The position numbers and the translations under genes were made by a program. Source: Streptomyces ambofaciens ATCC 23877 (GTDB taxonomy: Bacteria > Actinomycetota > Actinomycetes > Streptomycetales > Streptomycetaceae). From it: a stretch of DNA of 64,000 bases. Positions within the stretch are counted from its first letter, which is position 1; the number at the start of each line of letters is the position of its first letter. The stretch is taken from contig NZ_CP012382.1 in assembly GCF_001267885.1 (NCBI RefSeq), positions 3,707,001 through 3,771,000 on the forward strand. Reading direction: 5' to 3'. Below, in pieces: positions 8,809 through 17,080 of this stretch. The notes beneath the pieces were generated by a model. It was not told the origin of the DNA, searched no databases, and saw only the letters and a program-made list of their open reading frames with translations.

Positions 8809-8987
8809 ACCGACGGTCGGGAACGATCTCCGTGCGGCGTTCGTCACACAGCGGGGGAATCGTCGTACGGCGAGACAGAAGGGGGGAAGGAGAAGGAAAG
8901 CACGACCTCTGTCGCTTTCCTCGGCGGCATGGCACGATCCCCCAGGCGACCTATGTTACTGACGGTTAATCAGTTTGGGGGCGAGGT

Positions 8988-10094
8988 ATGCGTACGGGGA
9001 AGCATGGCTTGATGGCCGCTGCCGTGACCGTGGTCTGCGCGGTCACCGTGCTCGCGGCACCGGGCACGGCGTTCGCGGATCCCGGCCCCACCCCGTCGCC
9101 CGGCACCCCCAGCGCCTCCCCCGCCCCGGCGGCCACGCCCGACAAGGACCTGGAAGCCGTACGCAAAAAGCTCGACAAGCTCTACCGCGCGGCGGCCTCG
9201 GCCACGGACGAGTACAACGCCGCCGAGGAGAAGGCGGACCGGCAGTCCGCCGAGATCGTCGAACTGGCCAAGAAGATCGTCAAGGGCCAGGAGAAGCTGG
9301 ACGGACTGAAGGACCGCGCGGGTGCGGCGGCCCGCTCCCAGTACCGCACCGGCGGCCTCCCCGACGAGGCCAAGCTGCTGCTGAGCGACGACCCCGAGGA
9401 CTTCCTCGACGGCACCGGCCGGGTGATGCAGGGCCAGCGCGCGACCAAGGGCCTGCTCGGCGAGATGGCGCGCACCCAGCAGGACCTGAAGGCCTACGCC
9501 GCGGACGCCTCCGCCCAGTTCGAGAAGCTGGAGGCGAACCGCAAGGCCAAGGCCACCGCCCAGAAGAAGATCGAGAAGCAGATCGCGGCGGCCGAGAAGC
9601 TGGAGGCCGACCTGGCGCAGGAGGAGAAGGAGCGCCTGGCCAGGCTGGAGCGGGAAGCCCAGGCCAGGGCCCAGACCGCCTGGCTCGACTCCGGCATCCT
9701 CGAGGATCTCGACGCCGAGGCGACCGAGCGGGGCAGGAAGGCCGTCGAGTACGCCACCGCCCAGGTCGGCAAGCCGTACCAGTGGGGCGCCGAGGGCCCG
9801 AAGGCCTTCGACTGCTCCGGCCTGACCTCGCAGGCCTGGGTGGCGGCCGGAAAGTCGATCCCGCGCACCTCGCAGGAGCAGTGGAAGCAGCTGAAGCGCG
9901 TCGACGTCGCGGACATGCGGCCCGGCGACCTGATCATCTACTTCGACGACGCCAGCCACGTGGGCATGTACGTCGGCGACGGCTCCGTCGTGCACGCTCC
10001 GCGTCCGGGGCGCTCGGTCACGATCGCGGGCGCGGGCTCGATGCCCATCCTCGGCGTGGTGCGTCCGGACACGGGCACGGCCCCCTCGGAGTGA
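8988..10094 (+). CDS. Secreted NlpC/P60 peptidoglycan endopeptidase
   Basis: 368 residues. A Sec signal peptide (about residues 1-30, ending AFA-D) is followed by a Pro/Ser-rich linker, a long charged coiled coil (about residues 45-240, Lys/Glu/Ala rich) and a C-terminal NlpC/P60 domain with DCSGL (nucleophile Cys) and ASHVGMYVG (His). Such enzymes cut stem peptides in the wall; the coiled coil probably anchors or holds the enzyme inactive, as in RipA-type proteins. No SLT domain is present. I saw no clear c-di-AMP riboswitch in the 180-bp leader. Confidence 0.93.
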   Translation: MRTGKHGLMAAAVTVVCAVTVLAAPGTAFADPGPTPSPGTPSASPAPAATPDKDLEAVRKKLDKLYRAAASATDEYNAAEEKADRQSAEIVELAKKIVKGQEKLDGLKDRAGAAARSQYRTGGLPDEAKLLLSDDPEDFLDGTGRVMQGQRATKGLLGEMARTQQDLKAYAADASAQFEKLEANRKAKATAQKKIEKQIAAAEKLEADLAQEEKERLARLEREAQARAQTAWLDSGILEDLDAEATERGRKAVEYATAQVGKPYQWGAEGPKAFDCSGLTSQAWVAAGKSIPRTSQEQWKQLKRVDVADMRPGDLIIYFDDASHVGMYVGDGSVVHAPRPGRSVTIAGAGSMPILGVVRPDTGTAPSE

Positions 10095-10103
10095 CCCGGC
10101 CCA

Positions 10104-10125
10104 CACGCCTCGCACCAAAGGCGTG
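10104..10125. terminator. Weak hairpin after the NlpC/P60 gene
   Basis: CACGCC (10104-10109) pairs with GGCGTG (10120-10125), ten bases past the stop at 10094. The flanking GGCCC and GGGCC could extend it with bulges. It is probably a weak terminator. Confidence 0.4.
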
Positions 10126-10365
10126 AGCAGGGCCACGTGACCCAGTCCACGCGCCGGCGCCCGCCCCGCGTGACGTTCGTCATCCCCGGCCCCCGGTCGA
10201 CGTGTCCAACTGCGGTACAGAACGCGGCATATGACAGTGGCCGATGGCGTGCCGGCGTGTCCTGGACCATTCCGCAGCGGCACCGTCACCCGCTATGGTC
10301 CCCGTCGGTGGGTCGAGGTCCTTCGCCCCGCCATGCCCTCGGGGGGAGGGAAGGAAACCAAGACG

Positions 10366-11775
10366 ATGCCCGTACCCGTACCGCGGCAGAGGGCGATCCC
10401 GGCCGTGGAGTGTGGTCAGGCGCCCGCCGCGTCCCCGGACAGCGGCCCTTCCACGGAACAGGCCCCGACCGGGACGGCCCCGGTCGAAAGCCCCACCAGC
10501 CGGCGAGAGAACCCGACGGAGAAGCGCGAGAAGACGACGGAACGGACCAGGGACGAGCGCGAGAGCGCCGTCCCCACCAACCTGACGGTGCTGCTGATCG
10601 AGGACGATCCGGGCGGCTCGCCGATCGTGCCCGACCTGCTCGACCCGGCCGGCAAGCCGATCCGCGTCCGCACGGCCCGCAACCTCACCGAGGCCGGGCG
10701 GCTGCTGACCGACGACGTCCACTGCATCCTGCTGGACCTCGCGCTCTCGCCCGCCCCGGCCCGCACGAGCGCCGAGGGCGGCGACGGTGCCGGTGACGGA
10801 GCGGACGAGCTGGCGGTGCTCCGGCACGTGCTGGAGCTCGCGCCCCGGCACGCCGTGCTCGCGCTCACCTCGTCCAGCGACGCCGAGCGCGGTGCGGAGG
10901 CCGTGGCGGTCGGCGCCCAGGACTACCTGTTCCGCGACGAGCTCGACGGCCGGCTGCTGAGCCGGGCGATCCGCTACGCCGTCGAACGCAAGCGGTCCGA
11001 CTCGGCGGAGCGGCGCCTGGCCGAGGGCCGGCTCCGCGCCCAGGAGAACCGCCGTCTGGAACGCGGCCTGCTGCCCACCCCGCTGCTGGCCGGCTCCTCG
11101 CTGCGCTTCGCCGCCCGCTACCGCCCGGGCCGCTCCCGGGCCCTGCTCGGCGGCGACTTCTACGACGTCGTCCGCACCCCGGACGGCACCGTGCACGCCA
11201 TGATCGGCGACGTCTGCGGGCACGGCCCGGACGAGGCGGCCCTCGGCGTGGAGCTGCGGATCGCCTGGCGTGCGCTGACCCTCGCGGGGCTCTGCGGCGA
11301 CCAGCTGCTGGGGACGCTCCAGCAGGTGCTGGAGCACGAGCGCGCGCACGACGAGATCTTCGCGACCGTGTGCACCGTGGACATCACCCCGGACGGCCGT
11401 CGCGCCGGTCTGTGCCTGGCCGGGCATCCGGCACCGCTGATCGCCGGCCCGGGCACGCCCGCACGGCTCCTGCCCTACGACAACAACGGCCCGGCGCTGG
11501 GGCTGCTGCCGGGCGCCCGCTGGCCGCGGATGCAGGTGGAGCTGGGCGCCGAGTGGAGCCTGATGCTCTACACCGACGGCCTCATCGAGGGCCACGTCGG
11601 CCAGGGCCGGGAGCGGCTCGGCCAGGACGGCATGGTGGAGATGGTCCGCCGCCAGTTCGCCGAGGGTCTCCAGGGCGAGCAGTTGCTGCGGGCGACCGTC
11701 AACGAGGTCCGCGAACTCAACGGCGGCGAACTGGCGGACGACGTGGCCGTGGTCCTGCTGGACCGGTCGGCCTGA
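10366..11775 (+). CDS. Response-regulator receiver fused to PP2C (SpoIIE-type) phosphatase
   Basis: 469 residues from the ATG at 10366, which follows a GGAGGGAAGG stretch; an in-frame start at 10231 is possible. After a disordered N-terminus (about 70 residues), a receiver domain (about 70-190) has LIEDD and the phospho-acceptor region ILLDLAL, interrupted by a Gly/Asp-rich insertion. A short helical linker leads to a SpoIIE/PPM phosphatase (about 230-465) with metal-binding GGDFYDVV, GDVCGHGPDEA and ADDVAVVLLD. Such proteins dephosphorylate anti-anti-sigma factors in response to signals. No kinase is adjacent. Confidence 0.92.
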   Translation: MPVPVPRQRAIPAVECGQAPAASPDSGPSTEQAPTGTAPVESPTSRRENPTEKREKTTERTRDERESAVPTNLTVLLIEDDPGGSPIVPDLLDPAGKPIRVRTARNLTEAGRLLTDDVHCILLDLALSPAPARTSAEGGDGAGDGADELAVLRHVLELAPRHAVLALTSSSDAERGAEAVAVGAQDYLFRDELDGRLLSRAIRYAVERKRSDSAERRLAEGRLRAQENRRLERGLLPTPLLAGSSLRFAARYRPGRSRALLGGDFYDVVRTPDGTVHAMIGDVCGHGPDEAALGVELRIAWRALTLAGLCGDQLLGTLQQVLEHERAHDEIFATVCTVDITPDGRRAGLCLAGHPAPLIAGPGTPARLLPYDNNGPALGLLPGARWPRMQVELGAEWSLMLYTDGLIEGHVGQGRERLGQDGMVEMVRRQFAEGLQGEQLLRATVNEVRELNGGELADDVAVVLLDRSA

Positions 11776-11871
11776 GCCACCCGGCCCCACCGAGGGCTCA
11801 GCGCCACCCGATGTGCGGGCCGGCCTCGGCGCCGGTCTCAGCATCCCCCGGTGCGCGGGCCGGCCTCGGTA

Positions 11872-12225
11872 TCAGCGTCCGCCGTTGTACGGGCCGTAGG
11901 GGCCGTCGCTGCTGGAGCCGCGGCGGGTGCTGCGTCCGCCGCCCGGCAGGCCGCGCAGCGCGGGCCGCACGTCGACCATGTACACGATCGTCGCGATGAG
12001 ACCGATGATCGGCAGGAACGACAGGATGTTGAAGATCAGGTTCACCACGAAGGCGAGCCCGAGGATGATCAGCCAGAACGGCTTGGTCTTCTTGTCGGCC
12101 GCGCGGTAGGCGTCCTCACGGCGCGTGGCGGCGTCGATCAAAGCGAAGCCGCTGAAGAGGATCAGGGCCATGCTCAGCAGCCACATGAAGTCTGCGAACC
12201 CCTGCATCAGCACAACGTCCACCAC
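11872..12225 (-). CDS. DUF2516 small membrane protein
   Basis: 117 residues with an N-terminal membrane helix (about 8-30) and two more hydrophobic segments (about 48-66 and 70-86). A conserved DVRPAL motif follows the last helix and the tail is Gly/Arg/Tyr rich. The function of the family is unknown. It lies downstream of the HBHA-like gene, as Rv0476 lies downstream of hbhA in M. tuberculosis. A strong hairpin in between (12264-12300) suggests it is expressed mainly from its own promoter. Confidence 0.88.
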   Translation of the reverse strand: MVDVVLMQGFADFMWLLSMALILFSGFALIDAATRREDAYRAADKKTKPFWLIILGLAFVVNLIFNILSFLPIIGLIATIVYMVDVRPALRGLPGGGRSTRRGSSSDGPYGPYNGGR

Positions 12226-12263
12226 CAGAGTCGGGTCGTTCTTACGCGGTCACCGTACCCGGA

Positions 12264-12300
12264 GAACGGGCCGGACACCCCAAGGGTGCCCGGCCCGTTC
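12264..12300. terminator. Strong terminator hairpin
   Basis: GAACGGGCCGG (12264-12274) pairs perfectly with CCGGCCCGTTC (12290-12300), and an inner CACCC/GGGTG pair extends the stem. It lies just after the stop of the HBHA-like gene. Confidence 0.85.
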
Positions 12301-12323
12301 CCCGCTCGACTCGCCCTTCGCCC

Positions 12324-12920
12324 CTACTTCGCGGGCGGGGCCGTCTTCTTGGCGGTGGTGCTCTTCTTGGCCGGAGCCTTGCGCGGGGCGGGCGTCTTCT
12401 GCGCCGCGGCGGACTTGTCGTCGCTGACCTCGACCGGCTGGGGCTTGGAGGGCTCGACCGCGATGGCGAGCTCCTCCACCTCCCCGGCGACGTCCTCGAT
12501 GCCGTCGGCGGCCTGGCCGCGCCAGGTGCGCACCGCCTGCTCACCGCGCTCGGCGACCTTCTCGTAGGTCTCCCGGGCCTTGACGGCGTACTCGGCGGCC
12601 ACGCCGACCGAGCGCAGCGCGAGGTCCTGGGCGGTCTCGCCGAGCTTCTTGATGTCGGTGTCGAGGGAGCCGAAGAGCTCGTTGGCCTTGGCCTGGAGGC
12701 TGCCCTGCGTCTCCTTGACGCGGGCCGTCGCCTTCTCCTGGACGGCCTTCGGGTCGGTGTTGCGCACGGCCTCGATACGCGCCGGGGCCTCGGCGCGCAG
12801 CTGCTCCACCAGCACCGGCACCTTCTTGGCCTGCTGGAAGGCCAGGTCGGCGGTGCCCGCGGCGAAGTAGAGCGGGGTGGGGTCGCTGAGGGTCTTGCGC
12901 AGGTCGTCGGTGATGGCCAT
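12324..12920 (-). CDS. HBHA-like protein with Lys/Ala/Pro-rich tail
   Basis: 198 residues from the ATG at 12920, preceded by GGAGGA. The body (about 1-155) is almost wholly helical, predicted coiled coil, beginning LRKTLSDPTPLYFAAGTADLA, the pattern of the heparin-binding haemagglutinin family. The tail (about 165-198) carries repeated AKK/APAK units like histone H1 or HBHA tails. In mycobacteria HBHA is a surface adhesin; a soil actinomycete more likely uses it for envelope or polar-growth functions, which is inference. It lies 76 bp downstream of the XRE regulator gene and probably shares its transcript. Confidence 0.85.
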   Translation of the reverse strand: MAITDDLRKTLSDPTPLYFAAGTADLAFQQAKKVPVLVEQLRAEAPARIEAVRNTDPKAVQEKATARVKETQGSLQAKANELFGSLDTDIKKLGETAQDLALRSVGVAAEYAVKARETYEKVAERGEQAVRTWRGQAADGIEDVAGEVEELAIAVEPSKPQPVEVSDDKSAAAQKTPAPRKAPAKKSTTAKKTAPPAK

Positions 12921-12996
12921 GGTGATGGTCCTCCGGAAGGTACGTGTCGCTGAGGGTTGTGTGGTGGTCCCGCGCCCGGCCGGCTGCTCGCTCCCG

Positions 12997-13500
12997 CTAT
13001 CCGGCCGTCTGCTGCGGGCCGGCGTCACCGCCGCCGGTCGTACGGGGGTCGAGACCGGGTATGGAGGCCGCGACCCCGGCGGTGCCGCCCGCCGTCGCGT
13101 CCTCGTACCGCGCCGCGTCGTCCGCGCCGCCCGCGTCGTCCGCGTCGGTCCCGAAGCCGTTCTCCTTGCGGAACGACTCGTAGATCTGGAGCAGCACCTG
13201 CTTCTGCCGCTCGTTGAGCGAGGGGTCGGCGAGGAGGACCGCACGCGTCTCCACATCGTCCCGGTCCCGCTCCGCGTCGAGGATCCCGGCGCGCACGTAC
13301 AGCGTCTCGGCGGAGATCCGCAGGGCCTTGGCGACCTGCTGGAGCACCTCCGCGCTCGGCTTGCGCAGCCCGCGCTCGATCTGGCTCAGGTACGGATTGG
13401 ACACGCCGGCGGCGTCGGCGAGCTGGCGCAGCGACAGCTGCGCGTTGCGCCGCTGCTCGCGCAGGTACTCACCGAGATTGCCGACGTTGAGCGATGCCAT
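12997..13500 (-). CDS. XRE-family helix-turn-helix regulator
   Basis: 167 residues. The N-terminal HTH (about 8-65) reads LGEYLREQRRNAQLSLRQLADAAGVSNPYLSQIERGLRKPS. A helical stretch LSINERQ-like (DPSLNERQKQVLLQIYESF) follows, then a low-complexity Gly/Ala/Asp tail. It is the counterpart of Rv0474, the gene before hbhA in M. tuberculosis, and here too it precedes the HBHA-like gene. A perfect 13-bp inverted repeat 26 bp upstream of the start (13526-13553) is a likely autoregulatory operator. Confidence 0.9.
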   Translation of the reverse strand: MASLNVGNLGEYLREQRRNAQLSLRQLADAAGVSNPYLSQIERGLRKPSAEVLQQVAKALRISAETLYVRAGILDAERDRDDVETRAVLLADPSLNERQKQVLLQIYESFRKENGFGTDADDAGGADDAARYEDATAGGTAGVAASIPGLDPRTTGGGDAGPQQTAG

Positions 13501-13525
13501 GCCTCCACCATGCAACACGTCGCTA

Positions 13526-13553
13526 ACTATTGCAAGCAGGTGCTTGCAATAGT
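13526..13553. promoter_or_regulatory. Perfect 13-bp inverted repeat upstream of the XRE regulator
   Basis: ACTATTGCAAGCA (13526-13538) and TGCTTGCAATAGT (13541-13553) are exact reverse complements with a 2-bp GG spacer. The site is AT-rich compared with its surroundings and ends 26 bp before the regulator's ATG, where a repressor could block transcription. Confidence 0.8.
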
Positions 13554-13646
13554 GCGCTACGCGTCGCCGCGTGTCCCCGTACCCACTTTTTTGTGGGTAC
13601 TTGGCAGGGCGTCGCCGCCGTCCGAAGCTGAGGGGGCGGGTGGACG

Positions 13647-14006
13647 TCAGGAGGCCGTGCGGACGGCGGCCTCCGGTCCTGCCAGCCGGTCCAGACGGCG
13701 ATGGCCCCAGTCGGAGAGGGGGGAGAGGGCCTCGGCGAGCTCGCGGCCGAACGCGGTCAGCGCGTACTCGGTCTTCAGCGGCAGCACGTCGTACACCCGC
13801 CGGTCCACCAGACCGTCCGCCTCCATCTCGCGCAGGGCCTGGGTCAGCACCTTCTCGGTGAGACCGGGCGCCTTGCGGCGCAGTTCGGCCGGACGGTGCG
13901 GGCCGGACTCCAGCAGCCACAGCAGCGTGGTCTTCCACTTGCCCTCGATCACGGCGATCGCGGCGGTCACTCCGCAGACGTTCGGATCGTGGCGCCGGTG
14001 TGCCAT
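13647..14006 (-). CDS. HxlR-family regulator
   Basis: 119 residues, a single winged helix: CGVTAAIAVIEGKWKTTLLWLL opens the domain, then RPAELRRKAPGLTEKVLTQALREMEADGLVDRR. The Cys in NVCGV (residue 11) is the conserved N-terminal cysteine of redox- or aldehyde-sensing HxlR proteins. It is divergent from an imine-reductase-like gene, the two starts being 50 bp apart, so it probably represses that gene. Confidence 0.9.
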   Translation of the reverse strand: MAHRRHDPNVCGVTAAIAVIEGKWKTTLLWLLESGPHRPAELRRKAPGLTEKVLTQALREMEADGLVDRRVYDVLPLKTEYALTAFGRELAEALSPLSDWGHRRLDRLAGPEAAVRTAS

Positions 14007-14056
14007 GGGGTGCCCCCTTCATCAGCAATTGTTCACTACGTTACGGGAGTTGAAGC

Positions 14057-14947
14057 ATGTCCGCACAGACCGACCAGCCCGCCGCCGTCACCGTCCTCGG
14101 GCTCGGCCCGATGGGCCGGGCGCTGGCCGCCGCGTTCCTGGACGCCGGGCTGCGCACCACCGTCTGGAACCGCACGCCCGGCCGGGACGCCGAGCTGGTC
14201 GCCCGGGGCGCGGTCCCGGCCTCCTCGGCCGCGGAGGCCGTCGCGGCCGCCCCGCTGACCGTCGTCTGCGTCGTGAACTACGACGCCGCGGACGCCGTAC
14301 TGCGACAGGACGCCGTGACCGCCGCCCTCAAGGGCCGTACGGTCGTGAACCTCAGCGCTGACATCCCCGATCGCGCCCGGGACGCGGCCGAGTGGGCCGC
14401 CCGGCACGGCGTCCGCTACCTGGACGGCGCGATCATGACGCCCACGCCGTCCATCGGCACGGACGACGCCGTGTTCCTGTACAGCGGCTCCGAGGAGCTC
14501 TACGGGGAGCACCGCCCCGTACTGGCGGCGCTCGGCGGCAGCCACACCCACCTCGGCGAGGACGCCGGACGGGCCGCCGCCTACGACGTCGCGCTGCTCG
14601 ACATCTTCTGGACCGCGATGGCGGGCTACTCGCACGCCCTCGCCGTGGCCCGGGCGGAGGGCGTCACCGGGGCCGAGCTCGCGCCGTTCGCCCAGGGCAT
14701 CGCCGCGATCCTGCCGCCGCTGTTCACCGAGTTCGCCGCCGACACCGACGCCGGCACGTACTCGGGCGAGCTGAACCCGATCACCTCGGCCGCCTCGACC
14801 ATGGCGCACGTCGTCCACGCCTCCGAGGCGCACGGCATCGACGCGAGCCTGATGCGGGTGATCGAGGGCCAGGCCCGCCGGGTCATCGCGCGCGGGCACG
14901 GCGGCGACGGCTACACCCGCGTCGCCGAGGTGATCACCGGGCGCTGA
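14057..14947 (+). CDS. Imine reductase-like NADP-dependent oxidoreductase
   Basis: 296 residues. An N-terminal Rossmann domain has VTVLGLGPMGRALAAAF and the NADPH-type VWNRTPGR after strand 2. A C-terminal helical dimerisation domain follows (about 170-290). The middle segment YLDGAIMTPTPSIGT, the stretch AAYDVALLDIFW and the C-terminal HASEAHGIDASL match bacterial imine reductases and the related beta-hydroxyacid dehydrogenases. An imine reductase would reduce cyclic imines with NADPH. The natural substrate is unknown. It is probably regulated by the divergent HxlR protein. Confidence 0.85.
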   Translation: MSAQTDQPAAVTVLGLGPMGRALAAAFLDAGLRTTVWNRTPGRDAELVARGAVPASSAAEAVAAAPLTVVCVVNYDAADAVLRQDAVTAALKGRTVVNLSADIPDRARDAAEWAARHGVRYLDGAIMTPTPSIGTDDAVFLYSGSEELYGEHRPVLAALGGSHTHLGEDAGRAAAYDVALLDIFWTAMAGYSHALAVARAEGVTGAELAPFAQGIAAILPPLFTEFAADTDAGTYSGELNPITSAASTMAHVVHASEAHGIDASLMRVIEGQARRVIARGHGGDGYTRVAEVITGR

Positions 14948-14980
14948 CGGGCGTGGCGCGGGGACGGCGGGCCGCCTCCT

Positions 14981-15022
14981 TCGCCGGCGAGTACCAGGAC
15001 TCCACCCGGTACTCGCCGGCGA
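14981..15022. terminator. 15-bp perfect stem between convergent genes
   Basis: TCGCCGGCGAGTACC (14981-14995) and GGTACTCGCCGGCGA (15008-15022) pair perfectly around a 12-base loop. The hairpin lies between the imine reductase stop (14947) and the kinase-like gene's stop (15070), and would end both transcripts. Confidence 0.8.
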
Positions 15023-15069
15023 GGTCCCGGAGGTGCGTCGGCTCGGGCGCCTCCGCCGCCGCGGGGAGG

Positions 15070-16170
15070 CTAGTGCCTCGCGGGCCCCGCCTCCACGGCC
15101 GGGGCCCCGGCGGTCCCGCGGTGCCGGCGGATCAGCGCCGCCATGATCCGCCGCCGGCTCGGCACGTGCTCCAGGCCGAGCGGCCCGGCGGCGGCGGCCA
15201 GGGCGTCCTGCAGCCTCCCCGCCACCCGCGGGAGGGCGGACCAGCGCAGGCCGGTCTCGTCGCCCAGGGACATCGCGGCGCGCACGGTGTCCGTGTAGAC
15301 GGACTGCGCCCTCTTGAAATCCGTGATCAGCCGCAGGTCGCGCTCCCATCCACGGGAACTTCCGGGGCGGATTCCCTCCACCGCCGCGCACCATTCCCGG
15401 ATCAGGCGCGCCTCCTGATCGGCTGGATACCGCATCAGGTACAGGTGGGTGGCCAGGTCGTAGAGCGGGTCGCCGACCATCGCCAGTTCCCAGTCGATCG
15501 TCCAGAGACCGCCCTCGGGGTCGAGGACGAAGTTCTCCCGGTGCAGGTCCGCGTGGAGCAGGCAGAAGGGCCGTTCCGTCAGCCCGGCCACGTTCTTCGA
15601 CAGCCGGACCAGGGATTCGTCCCGTAGGCCCAGTTCCGCGAAGAGCGTGCCGAACTCCGGCCGGTTGGCCGCGTAGACCTGCTCCTCGACGAAAGCGACG
15701 AGGCGTCCCAGGAAACCGTCGGTGTCCCCGTCCTCCGGCGCGTCCTGGGGCGAACAGCGCCGCTCCACGCGCAGCGTCCGGGCCGTGATGGGCACCATCT
15801 GCCGGAACAGGCCGACGATCTGCGCGAACACCGGGTCGGGCACCCGCCGGCCCCACCACCGGTGCGCGCCGAGGGTCCGGCCCTCGATGAACGTCTGGAG
15901 TCCCATGCCCTCGACGTCGACGATGTCGGGCACCCGGTCGATCCGGCCCTTCAGCCCCCGGAGCAGCTCCTCCTCCGACCGGAAGCACCTGCGGTCGAAC
16001 CAGAGACTCGTGGAGCGCGGCTCCCGCAGCTTCACGGGTCCCGCCCCACCCGGCGGCGAGAGCACGTACGTCTCGTGGTGGTAACCCCGGAGCGGGCCCC
16101 TGACCAGGGACGTACCACCACTCATCGCTTCGGCTCGCTGCCTGACGGGCGAGGCCAACTGGGGTGTCAT
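15070..16170 (-). CDS. Aminoglycoside phosphotransferase-fold protein
   Basis: 366 residues; an internal ATG at 16125 would give 351. The kinase-like core shows the catalytic loop LLHADLHRENFVLD (Asp as base) and the metal-binding segment TIDWELAMVGDPLYDLATHLY. The nucleotide-binding N-lobe is weaker (VKLREPRST). Such proteins phosphorylate small molecules; a true drug-resistance role is not implied. It lies 169 bp downstream of the HAD hydrolase gene on the same strand and may belong to the GntR/HAD unit. Confidence 0.85.
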   Translation of the reverse strand: MTPQLASPVRQRAEAMSGGTSLVRGPLRGYHHETYVLSPPGGAGPVKLREPRSTSLWFDRRCFRSEEELLRGLKGRIDRVPDIVDVEGMGLQTFIEGRTLGAHRWWGRRVPDPVFAQIVGLFRQMVPITARTLRVERRCSPQDAPEDGDTDGFLGRLVAFVEEQVYAANRPEFGTLFAELGLRDESLVRLSKNVAGLTERPFCLLHADLHRENFVLDPEGGLWTIDWELAMVGDPLYDLATHLYLMRYPADQEARLIREWCAAVEGIRPGSSRGWERDLRLITDFKRAQSVYTDTVRAAMSLGDETGLRWSALPRVAGRLQDALAAAAGPLGLEHVPSRRRIMAALIRRHRGTAGAPAVEAGPARH

Positions 16171-16339
16171 CCTGTGCGTTCTGCCCGTCCCGGTGGTGCC
16201 AGTGGGGTAAGACGGACGGCACGTTACTCCACCGTCCTCGAACGCACGTGGAGAACCCGGCCGTCGGACGGCTCCCGTCCCCGCCCCGGGGGAACGGGCG
16301 CACGCCCGAGCGGTGACAGACCCCCGGCGAGATTCCCTG

Positions 16340-17080
16340 TCAGGCTCTCTTCGGGCTCCACAGCATCCGCAGCAGCGGTTCGAAGGAGGCGACGAGGGTG
16401 TCGGCGCCGGCGTCCCTGAGGAGCTTCGCCTTGCGTTCGTCGCGGGCGTAGCCGAGGAAGGGGACGCCGGCCCGCCGGGCGGCCTCGCAGTCGGAGGGGG
16501 TGTCCCCGATGAACAACGATCCGGACGGGTCGGCGCCCAGCGCGCTGAGGGCGCGGACGAGAGTGTGCGGGTCCGGTTTGAGCAGCCCGAGTTCCCGTGT
16601 GCGGCCGTAGACGTGCGGGGCGAAGCACGGCAGGAGGCCCCGGCCGGTGAGGTAGGCGCGCACGATGCGCGGGGAGTTGTTGGTGGCGACGGCCAGGCGC
16701 ACGCCCACGGCCGTCCAGGTCCGGATCAGCGGGTCGGCGTACGCGGTCGGCATGGCGGAGGCGGTGGCCCGCAGCTCCTCGTGGGTGAGGCGTTCCTCCA
16801 GTTCCTCGACCAGGTCGCTGCGGGGGTGCCGGCGGTCGACCGCGCGCAGCACCGCGTGCGGGTCGGGCGACTCCCGCTCGGCCTCGGTCAGCAGTTCCCG
16901 CAGCCCGCGCCGTTCGAGCCACTCGACGAGGTCGCCCGCCACCCGCTCCGCCCGGTGCCCGGCGAACAGGCGGCAGATCGGCCCGTCGAAGTCCCAGAGC
17001 ACGAAGCGGGCACCGCTCACCAGCCGCTCGAGGTTCGCCGTGTCCGGCACCGGTCCGGTCCGCGTCGCATCAGAAGTCAC
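16340..17080 (-). CDS. HAD-family hydrolase
   Basis: 246 residues from a GTG at 17080 that overlaps the TAG of the upstream GntR gene by one base (TAGTG), so translation is coupled. Motif I FVLWDFDGPIC contains the catalytic Asp pair; motif II is VAVATNNS; motif III has the Lys of LLKPDPHTL; motif IV is FIGDTPSDCEAARRAG. The cap is helical, as in phosphoglycolate-phosphatase-like enzymes. The substrate is unknown. Sharing an operon with a GntR regulator and perhaps a kinase-fold protein suggests processing of a small phosphorylated metabolite. Confidence 0.9.
   Translation of the reverse strand: MTSDATRTGPVPDTANLERLVSGARFVLWDFDGPICRLFAGHRAERVAGDLVEWLERRGLRELLTEAERESPDPHAVLRAVDRRHPRSDLVEELEERLTHEELRATASAMPTAYADPLIRTWTAVGVRLAVATNNSPRIVRAYLTGRGLLPCFAPHVYGRTRELGLLKPDPHTLVRALSALGADPSGSLFIGDTPSDCEAARRAGVPFLGYARDERKAKLLRDAGADTLVASFEPLLRMLWSPKRA

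Noticed and set aside
8809..8987. c-di-AMP (ydaO-type) riboswitch before the NlpC/P60 gene
   Set aside because: Expected from other Streptomyces wall hydrolases, but the conserved core was not recognisable by eye.
15070..16170. Antibiotic resistance gene
   Set aside because: The kinase fold is shared by many housekeeping small-molecule kinases; nothing points to a drug substrate.
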